This document shows, piece by piece, positions 7,219-12,895 of a DNA stretch of 16,845 bases (the first letter of the stretch is position 1; the number at the start of each line of letters is the position of its first letter). A program made the translations under genes and the position numbers. The notes below the pieces were generated by a model. The model was given only the letters and a program-made list of their open reading frames with translations. It did not search any database and had not been told where the DNA came from. Origin of the DNA: Pirellulales bacterium. Its GTDB lineage: Bacteria; Planctomycetota; Planctomycetia; Pirellulales; Thermoguttaceae. The DNA lies in contig JAUWJC010000020.1 of NCBI GenBank assembly GCA_030607895.1, positions 1-16,845 on the forward strand, given 5' to 3'.

Positions 7219-7629
7219 TCAGTGTCGCGAGGCCTTGAACCCGATTACTCTGTATTCGAGCACGGCCGGTTCGCGGCCTTGGGTATCTATCGACTCGTCG
7301 GTGATGTACCCCGCCTCACCCCGGTTAAGCGTTTCAGGCTCGCAGAATGCGTCGGTCCGGCCTAGGAGCTTCCGATTCCTGTCCAAGGCAACGAAGATCA
7401 CTTCGACGAAATCATAGTCGTGGTCGGTTGGGTTTTTCACTTCACCCCAAACGTGAAGATAGCCGTCTTCCCACTGGGTCCTGTGGAGCCGGAATTTCAG
7501 CGGGATGGCCCTGGGCGCCGGGTCGCGGCTCTCTCGGACGACAATTCCCCTTTCGGCGGCGTAGGCAGCGGCCGAAAGGGCCCACGCGACGAGACAGATG
7601 GTTGCGGCTATTATCGACGGCATACGCAT
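7219..7629 (-). CDS. Small secreted FxLYD-like domain protein
   Basis: This 136-residue protein starts at ATG 7629, 7 bases after AAGGAG. Residues 1-25 form a signal peptide (MPSIIAATICLVAWALSAAAYAA). Residues about 55-133 resemble the FxLYD domain, a small beta-sandwich: LHVWGEVKNPTDHDYDFVEV (58-77), FVALDRNRKLLGR (79-91), LNRGEAGYI (101-109) and EYRVIGFKA (125-133). Such domains occur in exported proteins of unknown or structural role, and no catalytic residues are expected. The longer in-frame extension to 7755 runs into intergenic sequence and lacks a ribosome-binding site. The gene is convergent with the DegT gene and is separated from it by only 44 bases, which are filled by a palindrome. 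The function is unknown. Confidence 0.75.
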   Translation of the reverse strand: MRMPSIIAATICLVAWALSAAAYAAERGIVVRESRDPAPRAIPLKFRLHRTQWEDGYLHVWGEVKNPTDHDYDFVEVIFVALDRNRKLLGRTDAFCEPETLNRGEAGYITDESIDTQGREPAVLEYRVIGFKASRH

Positions 7630-7743
7630 CGCATTTCTCCTTATTTCTCCCTGCGGAACGCCTATTGTTGATCGCTTTTCCCCACAACTATACTGTATAG
7701 TCAGGCTGCCTGTCGCGGGTTGGTGGGGCAATCCTCCCCTATG

Positions 7744-8000
7744 TTGGGTACTCAAACTGTAAGGAGGGGGAGTCCGAAAATGGGGACTGGCTCCGTCACG
7801 GGCTGGTTTTCACGCGAGTTTTCGGTTTGCCGACGGTGCCTGTCCCCTTTTTCGGGCGGCGAATACCGAGCACCGTGGAAAAAGGGGACAGGCACCTCGC
7901 GGCTACGGTTTTTCCCGCACTTCCGGCCGATATCTGCGGGGAGTCCGAAATCGGTGCCAGTCCCCATTTTCCACTGACCGCTTACAGTTTGAGTTGGGTA
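7744..8000. mobile_element. MITE-like element of two GGGGAC hairpin modules
   Basis: The core 7751-7993 (243 bases) is bounded by perfect 13-base inverted repeats CTCAAACTGTAAG (7751-7763) and CTTACAGTTTGAG (7981-7993) and flanked on both sides by TTGGGTA (7744-7750, 7994-8000), which looks like a target-site duplication. Inside are GAAAATGGGGACTGGC (7776-7791) with complement 7956-7971, and GGTGCCTGTCCCCTTTTTC (7835-7853) with complement 7878-7896, so the whole folds as a nested stem. GGGGAGTCCGAAA also appears twice in direct orientation (7767-7779, 7938-7950). It has no coding capacity and is non-autonomous; no matching transposase is in the window. The rest of 7630-8165 holds a promoter candidate, a CTATAC-T-GTATAG palindrome (7688-7700) and no gene. 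Confidence 0.7.
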
Positions 8001-8003
8001 GTG

Positions 8004-8032
8004 TGGACATTCCGCTTCGACCGTGCTTTAAT
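8004..8032 (+). promoter_or_regulatory. Candidate promoter for the Gfo/Idh/MocA gene
   Basis: TGGACA (8004-8009), a 17-base spacer and TTTAAT (8027-8032) each match the sigma70 consensus at 5/6. Transcription would begin near 8039, about 125 bases before the start codon at 8166. The -35 box lies only 3 bases beyond the right flank of the MITE-like element. Confidence 0.45.
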
Positions 8033-8165
8033 ATTATGCATGACCCGCCTGGGTCGAATGAAACTCGCCTACCCCGTTCACCCGCCAAGTGTCCACCGCA
8101 CCATGAACCGGACACCATGAATCGAATACTTGCCTAAAGCAACCCACAGTAACAAGGAGAAAACG

Positions 8166-9626
8166 ATGTCTCACCAAACGCGACGTCCCTTTCTGAAACG
8201 CACGGCTGCCGCCGGTATCGGGGCGACGTTTACGATTGCCGGAACGAAGGCGTCCGGCCGGGTGATCGGCGCCAACGACACGATCCGCATGGGCGTGGCG
8301 GGCATCCACGGCCGCGGCGGCGCCCACATCAACGCCTTCCTTGGCATGAAGAACGTACAGGTTACCCACCTGATCGATCCGGACAGCCGGCTGTTCAAGT
8401 CGCGGACTGAACTGGTCAAGAAAAAGAACGGCAACACTCCCAAATGCTTCCAGGACATCCGCGAAGCGTTGGAAGACAAAAACCTCGACGGGGTCTCCAT
8501 CGCCACAACCAACCACTGGCACGCGCCCATAACCGTTTGGGCCTGTCAGGCGGGCAAGGACGTTTATGTCGAAAAGCCGTGTAGTCACAATGTATTCGAG
8601 GGTCGCAAGGCGGTGGAAGCCGCACGGAAGTACAAGTGTATCGTTCAACACGGCACGCAACGTCGCTCCAGCGGCGGCATCGCCAAGCAAGTGGCGGCGG
8701 CCGCAAGCGGCAAGTACGGCAAGCTGCTGGTGGTCAAGGGCTACTGCTGCAAACCCCGTTGGAGCATCGGCTTCAAGCCGGTCGAGGAGCCGCCCAAGGA
8801 GTTGGACTTCAACCTCTGGCTCGGCCCGGCTCCCATGCAGCCGTATCACAAGAACCTGGTCCACTACAACTGGCACTGGTTCTGGGACACGGGCAACGGC
8901 GACATGGGTAACCAGGGCGTTCACCAAATGGACATCGCCCGCTGGGCCATCGGCGACAAGCTCCCCAGCAGCATCGTCAGCATGGGCGCCCGGTACGTCA
9001 ACGAGCCGAACCACGACTACAAGGACCAGGCTCAGACGCCGAACATGGAACTGTGCGTGTTCGATTACGGCGAGACGCTCCTGGTGTTCGAGACCCGCGG
9101 CCTGGTTGCCAAGAAGAAGGAATTCCCACGCAAGGTCGCCGTCGACTTCTACTGCGAAGAGGGCGCGATCATCGGCGGCAAGTTCTTCCCCAACGGCAAC
9201 AGCAACAGCACCGACAAGGGCGAGTCGCTCGTGAAGGTCGACGCACCGGTGCAGCCGGGCGGAATATTCGGCAACTTCATCGACTGCGTGCGAAGCCGCA
9301 AACGGGAGACCCTCAACGCCGACATTTTGCAGGGTCACCTTTCCAGCGCGCTTTGCCCCCTGGGTAACATCTCGTACCGCTTGGGTGAAAATGCATCGTG
9401 GAGCCAGATCGGCCAGGCGATGGGCGATAATAAGGAAGTCCAACGGAGCCTGAACTCGATCGACAAGAACGTCCGAGGCGTGTTCCCGGACCTCAAGCCG
9501 GTGTACCAGTTGGGCCCCAAGCTCAAGTTCGACCCCAAGGCCGAGAAGTTCGTCGGCAACCCCGAGGCCGACGCTCTATTGACCCGGCCTTACCGCAAAC
9601 CGTTCGTGGTGCCGGAGCAGGTGTAG
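8166..9626 (+). CDS. Tat-exported Gfo/Idh/MocA family oxidoreductase
   Basis: The 486-residue protein starts at ATG 8166, 5 bases after AGGAG (8156-8160). Residues 4-30 form a twin-arginine signal (QTRRPFLKRTAAAGIGATFTIAG). The Rossmann domain follows: GVAGIHGRGGAHINAF (43-58) for the dinucleotide, with IDPDSR (70-75). EKP (136-138, K137) is the conserved catalytic-lysine motif, and NHWHAPI (116-122) precedes it. The C-terminal alpha/beta domain has NWHWFWDTGNGDMGNQGVHQMDIARW (235-260), whose H253 and D256 are typical catalytic or substrate-site residues. Family members oxidise or reduce sugars and cyclitols with NAD(P). Tat export fits a protein that carries its cofactor out folded, a pattern very common in planctomycetes. 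It stands alone behind its own promoter candidate; a hairpin cluster follows. The substrate is not known. Confidence 0.93.
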   Translation: MSHQTRRPFLKRTAAAGIGATFTIAGTKASGRVIGANDTIRMGVAGIHGRGGAHINAFLGMKNVQVTHLIDPDSRLFKSRTELVKKKNGNTPKCFQDIREALEDKNLDGVSIATTNHWHAPITVWACQAGKDVYVEKPCSHNVFEGRKAVEAARKYKCIVQHGTQRRSSGGIAKQVAAAASGKYGKLLVVKGYCCKPRWSIGFKPVEEPPKELDFNLWLGPAPMQPYHKNLVHYNWHWFWDTGNGDMGNQGVHQMDIARWAIGDKLPSSIVSMGARYVNEPNHDYKDQAQTPNMELCVFDYGETLLVFETRGLVAKKKEFPRKVAVDFYCEEGAIIGGKFFPNGNSNSTDKGESLVKVDAPVQPGGIFGNFIDCVRSRKRETLNADILQGHLSSALCPLGNISYRLGENASWSQIGQAMGDNKEVQRSLNSIDKNVRGVFPDLKPVYQLGPKLKFDPKAEKFVGNPEADALLTRPYRKPFVVPEQV

Positions 9627-9646
9627 AGAGCAAACGCATGAATCGT

Positions 9647-9717
9647 TCGTAGTGACCCGATTCATCGGGTCGGACACTGCCAATATCCGAAAAACCGCAT
9701 GAATGCGGTCACTACGA
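9647..9717. repeat. TCGTAGTGACC inverted-repeat pair with two inner hairpins
   Basis: TCGTAGTGACC (9647-9657) is the reverse complement of GGTCACTACGA (9707-9717). Within it, ACCCGA-ttca-TCGGGT (9655-9670) and ACCGCA-tgaa-TGCGGT (9694-9709) form two further hairpins, each with a tetraloop. It begins 20 bases after the oxidoreductase stop, so it could end that transcript, but no T-run follows. Confidence 0.7.
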
Positions 9718-9809
9718 GCATGCCTATATCAAACCGTACACTCAAGTCGGCTTCGTGGAGAGTGGCGTGATTGATCAGAAAGTGGGGTGTTCCCATCAAA
9801 AGGCAGAAG

Positions 9810-10079
9810 ATGGAAATTCAAGAACTGATTGTTGAGATGAAGCTGCTTGAACGTCGCACGACCCTCTATGAAGAGAAGTATGGCGTTCTCAGCGAAGATT
9901 TCTATGCCGCACTGATGGCAGGTGAGTTGCAGCGCTACGACGCTTTCGATGAGACCCGCGCCGATTTCAGTCGGTGGAAGGGCATCCATGAGACATGGCT
10001 GCGGCGCAAAGAAGCCTACACCGAGCAACTCCAACAGTGTGAACTGGCCGAAGCCATGCGCATTCAGCCTGCCTATTAA
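9810..10079 (+). CDS. Small charged helical protein, antitoxin-like (weak)
   Basis: The 89-residue product from ATG 9810 (AAAAGG 6 bases upstream) is highly charged and predicted helical, with no signal peptide. A longer form from TTG 9771, with GGAG 10 bases upstream, would add 13 basic residues. The pattern LERRTTLYEEKYGVLSEDFY (residues 13-32), then AGELQRYDAFDETRADFSRW, resembles small proteins of the type EKYGMSSEEFY...GELGDD..FFEW that are annotated as partners of TumE-like toxins. I know this only as a remembered pattern, and no toxin gene adjoins it. The stop codon is 2 bases before the ATG at 10082 and 32 before the preferred start of the UDP-glucuronate decarboxylase gene, so the two are probably co-transcribed. 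The function is unknown. Confidence 0.6.
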   Translation: MEIQELIVEMKLLERRTTLYEEKYGVLSEDFYAALMAGELQRYDAFDETRADFSRWKGIHETWLRRKEAYTEQLQQCELAEAMRIQPAY

Positions 10080-10111
10080 AGATGGCTGACAATCCAAGGA
10101 GATTACCAATC

Positions 10112-11086
10112 GTGTCTTCGGTAAAACGGATTCTGGTTACGGGCGGGGCCGGTTTCTTGGGCTCGTATCTCTGCGAGCGGCTGGTTCAAGAGGGGCATGA
10201 CGTCATCTGCCTGGATAATTTCTTCACCAGCCAGAAATCGAACGTCGCACATCTATTGGAAGAACCCAATTTTGAACTGGTTCGCCACGACATAACGCTG
10301 CCGGTCTACCTGGAAGTCGACCAGATCTACAACCTGGCGTGTCCCGCCGCGCCGGGGCACTACCAGTACAACCCCATCAAGACGCTGAAGACCTCCGTGG
10401 TCGGGGCAATCAACACGCTGGGGATGGCCAAGCGGTGCCGGGCGAAGGTGCTGCAGGCCTCGACCAGCGAAATCTACGGCGAACCGGAAGTCCATCCACA
10501 GCCGGAAAGCTATCGCGGCGCGGTCAACACGATTGGGCCCCGGGCGTGTTACGACGAAGGAAAACGGGCCGCCGAGACCCTCTTCATGGATTACCATCGC
10601 ATGAACGGGGTGAATATCCGGATCGTGCGTATTTTCAACACTTACGGGCCGCGAATGCACCCGTTCGACGGCCGCGTCATCTCCAACTTCATCCGCCAGG
10701 CATTGCACGGCGAAGAAATCACCGTCTTCGGCGATGGCTCCCAAACCCGATCGTTCTGCTATCGCGACGACCTGATCGAGGGCATCATTCGCATGATGAA
10801 CGGTCCGGACGATTTCATCGGTCCCGTGAACTTGGGCAACCCGGGCGAGTTCTCCATCAAGGAGTTGGCCGGAATGGTTTTGGAGTTGACCGATTCGAAA
10901 TCGACGATACGCTACGAGCCTCTTCCGGCCGATGATCCCACCCAGCGACAGCCCGACATCACACTGGCCAGAAAACACTTGGACTGGGAGCCCACCGTCC
11001 CGCTCCGCGAAGGCCTGGCAAAGACGATCGAGTGGTTCAAGTCGATCGAAATGAGCCACTACCGCCCGCCAACACCGAATTATTAA
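10112..11086 (+). CDS. uxs: UDP-glucuronate decarboxylase (UDP-xylose synthase)
   Basis: The 324-residue enzyme is an extended short-chain dehydrogenase that converts UDP-glucuronate to UDP-xylose, using tightly held NAD. The NAD motif is TGGAGFLGS (10-18); LDNFFTSQKSN (34-44) follows. YNLACPAAPGHYQYNPIKT (73-91) is highly typical of UXS proteins. The catalytic parts are STSEIYG (117-123) and YDEGK (Y147, K151). RIFNTYGPRMHPFDGRV and GDGSQTRSFCY complete the substrate pocket. Length matches soluble bacterial UXS. I chose GTG 10112 because AAGGAG (10096-10101) lies 10 bases before it; an in-frame ATG at 10082 would add ten residues but has no ribosome-binding site. It follows the small helical protein and is upstream of ATP sulfurylase, with 226 bases of repeats in between. 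Its product could feed glycan decoration, which is an inference. Confidence 0.94.
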   Translation: MSSVKRILVTGGAGFLGSYLCERLVQEGHDVICLDNFFTSQKSNVAHLLEEPNFELVRHDITLPVYLEVDQIYNLACPAAPGHYQYNPIKTLKTSVVGAINTLGMAKRCRAKVLQASTSEIYGEPEVHPQPESYRGAVNTIGPRACYDEGKRAAETLFMDYHRMNGVNIRIVRIFNTYGPRMHPFDGRVISNFIRQALHGEEITVFGDGSQTRSFCYRDDLIEGIIRMMNGPDDFIGPVNLGNPGEFSIKELAGMVLELTDSKSTIRYEPLPADDPTQRQPDITLARKHLDWEPTVPLREGLAKTIEWFKSIEMSHYRPPTPNY

Positions 11087-11095
11087 CTTACTGGC

Positions 11096-11121
11096 TGTAA
11101 AGCCGCGACCAGTGGGCGCGG
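11096..11121 (+). repeat. TGTAAAGCCGCGACC palindromic repeat, copy 3
   Basis: TGTAAAG then CCGCGACCAGTGGGCGCGG. It is identical to copy 1 except that one base of the right arm has changed (T to G at 11115 or nearby), which breaks one pair of the stem. TGGCTGTAAAG recurs at 11128-11138, a partial second copy. It begins 9 bases after the UXS stop codon. Confidence 0.7.
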
Positions 11122-11144
11122 TCAACTTGGCTGTAAAGTTACCG

Positions 11145-11203
11145 GTAGGGTGGGCACTGCCCACCAAAATGCCAGATATTGTGGTGGGCAATGCCCACCC
11201 TAC
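11145..11203. repeat. GTAGGGTGGGCA inverted repeat
   Basis: A 22-base arm at 11145-11166 pairs with 11182-11203 with a single mismatch (C at 11157 opposite A at 11191). The arms contain GTAGGGTGGGCA and TGCCCACCA, with a 15-base loop. Repeats of this GGTGGGCA/TGCCCACC kind are common in intergenic DNA of planctomycetes and cyanobacteria. Confidence 0.75.
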
Positions 11204-11237
11204 TAATTTGGGAGCGAGGGATATACCGGGCTAAATA

Positions 11238-11256
11238 CCGGGCCGACACGGCCCGG
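11238..11256. promoter_or_regulatory. GC-rich hairpin upstream of ATP sulfurylase
   Basis: CCGGGCCG-aca-CGGCCCGG is a perfect 8-base stem with a 3-base loop, about 57 bases before the start codon of the sat gene. It could be a leader structure, a terminator stem for upstream transcription or another repeat. Sequence alone does not decide between these. Confidence 0.4.
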
Positions 11257-11312
11257 CTCTGTATGGTTCCAACCGCGGCTCCTGAAGCACTGAACATTGG
11301 AAGGACTTGCTA

Positions 11313-12599
11313 ATGACTGACCTTGTGCCCCCTCACGGCGGTTTAACAGAACCCGTTTGCCGCACGGTTGAAACAGAAGCCGCCGACGAGCTATTGGCCC
11401 GTGCCGAAAAACTGACCAGAGTACCTGTCTCCGACGCCGATCTGTCGACCGTCTATCGCTTTGGCGACGGCGGCCTCAGCCCGCTTATCGGGCCGATGGA
11501 CCGGGCAACCTACAACCGGGTGCTCGATGAATCGGTTATCGAGCACACCGGCAAGCTCTATGCCTGGACCATCCCCTTGGCCATGCCGGTCACCGCCCAA
11601 CTGGCCCGGCAACTGTCCGCCGGTGAAGAGGTTGCACTGGTCGACTCGGCCGATCGGGTCGTCGGCACGCTCGAAATCAGCGATATTTTCGAGTGGGACA
11701 AGAAGAAATACCTGGCCAAAGTCTATCGGACCGAGCGGACCGATCATCCGGGCGGAGACATGGTACTGGAAGCCGACGCCGACAAACCGCATCTCCTGGG
11801 CGGCTCGGTTTGGGTACTGCCGCGGCCGAAGGATCCACGCTGCGGTAAGTACGTGCTCACTCCGCGTGAAGTCCGCCGGCTGTTGGCTTCCAAGGGTTGG
11901 CAGCGGGTAGTCGCATTTCAGACCCGGAACCCGCTGCACCGCGCACACGAGTACGCTTTGGGCTACGGGGTGGCAACGCTTTTGCATGCCGGGTACAATG
12001 CGGGCGCTTGCCTCAATCCGTTGATCGGCGAGACCAAGGGCGACGACGTGCCGGCCGACGTGCGGATGCACACCTACGAAGCGTTGATCGAGAACCGCTC
12101 GCTGGGTTCCGGCGACAGCGATCCCGAGCTTTGGGGGCCGCGCGGCGAGGCGGTACCCGACCGGGTGATCCTGCTGGGGCTGGACATCAAGATGTTTTAC
12201 GGCGGACCGTCCGAAGCTGTAATGCACGCCATCTATCGGCAGAACTTTGGCTTCACCGACATAATCATCGGCCGCAAGCACGCCGACGCCCCGTATCACG
12301 ACGGCTCGCCCATCTGGGGCGACTTCGACGCCCAAGAGGTTTTCAACGACCTGCCCGGCAATCTCGAAATCCATCCGCTCGACGTCGGCTTCGCCGCTTA
12401 CTACGAATCGATGGGTCGGGTGGACCTGATGGAGAACCATCCCGACGAGAAACCGGTCTTCATCTCCGGCAAGCAGGTCCGCAAAGCCCTGATGGAGGGC
12501 CAGCCCGTCGACCCGCGCATCATGCGCAAAAGCACGTCCAGCATCCTGGCCGAAGTGATGGCTGGGAAGACTTACCCAGAGCTGCGCCCTGGGCTATGA
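11313..12599 (+). CDS. sat: Sulfate adenylyltransferase (ATP sulfurylase)
   Basis: The 428-residue enzyme makes adenylyl sulfate (APS) and pyrophosphate from ATP and sulfate in the cytoplasm. The start is ATG 11313, with GGAAGGA 7 bases upstream. An N-terminal PUA-like domain (about 1-185) contains LSPLIGPM (55-62). The catalytic domain has QTRNPLHRAHEY (203-214), the hallmark of homomeric Sat, PLIGETKGDDV (236-246), MFYGGPSEAVMHA (294-306), GRKHADAPY (320-328, in place of the commoner GRDHAG) and ISGKQVRKAL (384-393). No APS kinase domain is fused to it. No APS kinase, APS reductase or sulfate transporter gene lies nearby, so its role (assimilation, sulfation or dissimilation) cannot be read from context. 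Its neighbours UXS and a GT-C glycosyltransferase make sulfated-glycan synthesis a possible but unproven link. Confidence 0.94.
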   Translation: MTDLVPPHGGLTEPVCRTVETEAADELLARAEKLTRVPVSDADLSTVYRFGDGGLSPLIGPMDRATYNRVLDESVIEHTGKLYAWTIPLAMPVTAQLARQLSAGEEVALVDSADRVVGTLEISDIFEWDKKKYLAKVYRTERTDHPGGDMVLEADADKPHLLGGSVWVLPRPKDPRCGKYVLTPREVRRLLASKGWQRVVAFQTRNPLHRAHEYALGYGVATLLHAGYNAGACLNPLIGETKGDDVPADVRMHTYEALIENRSLGSGDSDPELWGPRGEAVPDRVILLGLDIKMFYGGPSEAVMHAIYRQNFGFTDIIIGRKHADAPYHDGSPIWGDFDAQEVFNDLPGNLEIHPLDVGFAAYYESMGRVDLMENHPDEKPVFISGKQVRKALMEGQPVDPRIMRKSTSSILAEVMAGKTYPELRPGL

Positions 12600-12623
12600 C
12601 AGCGCGGCCCGTTGGACCTGAAA

Positions 12624-12770
12624 TTCAGTAGTTCCAAATTTGGCATCGATTCCCACAGTATCCCGCATTTAGCCCCGGGTGAATACACCCGGGGCTAGCG
12701 GAAAACGCCCGCCACGTTTGCCCGCCGTGTATTCACGGCGGGCTAAATGGGAGAATTCAGAACTACTGAA
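12624..12770. repeat. Nested inverted-repeat element after sat
   Basis: The outer arms TTCAGTAGTTC (12624-12634) and GAACTACTGAA (12760-12770) enclose ATTTAGCCC (12667-12675) and GGGCTAAAT (12740-12748). Inside these are two strong hairpins: a 12-base stem TAGCCCCGGGTG-aata-CACCCGGGGCTA (12670-12697) and a 10-base stem GCCCGCCGTG-tatt-CACGGCGGGC (12720-12743). It fills most of the 296-base gap between sat and the glycosyltransferase; no gene is seen in that gap. It may be a small non-autonomous element; I see no clear target duplication. Confidence 0.7.
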
Positions 12771-12842
12771 ATTACGAAACAAAACCCGGAAAACGAATTC
12801 CCCACAACCCCATATTTTCAGCAGCCCAGAGCCAGACTGCTG

Positions 12843-12871
12843 TTGTCGCGGGATGCGGTATGCTCTAAACT
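12843..12871 (+). promoter_or_regulatory. Weak promoter candidate for the glycosyltransferase gene
   Basis: TTGTCG (12843-12848), a 17-base spacer and TAAACT (12866-12871) match the consensus at 4/6 each. Transcription would begin near 12878, leaving a leader of only about 18 bases before the ATG at 12896. Weak support. Confidence 0.25.
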
Positions 12872-12895
12872 TTGTCACTCTGTTCCGTCCAAGCA

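Noticed and set aside
7630..7755. N-terminal extension of the FxLYD-like protein
   Set aside because: It hides the signal peptide, lacks a ribosome-binding site and reaches into the MITE-like element.
8034..9443. 469-residue open frame on the minus strand opposite the Gfo/Idh/MocA gene
   Set aside because: It is antisense to a well-supported gene with clear family motifs, has low-complexity V/A/R/D-rich composition and no recognisable domain; a by-product of codon bias in GC-rich DNA.
9647..9717. Rho-independent terminator
   Set aside because: The stems are good, but no T-run follows either one; it is better described as a palindromic repeat that may or may not stop transcription.
10253..11191. 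312-residue open frame on the minus strand opposite uxs
   Set aside because: Antisense to a gene whose full set of catalytic motifs is intact; its N-terminal part runs through intergenic repeats.
11210..11237. Promoter for sat (TTGGGA and CTAAAT, 17-base spacing)
   Set aside because: The -10 candidate matches only half of the consensus; too weak to list.
11391..12440. 349-residue open frame on the minus strand opposite sat
   Set aside because: Antisense to the ATP sulfurylase gene with no motif of its own.
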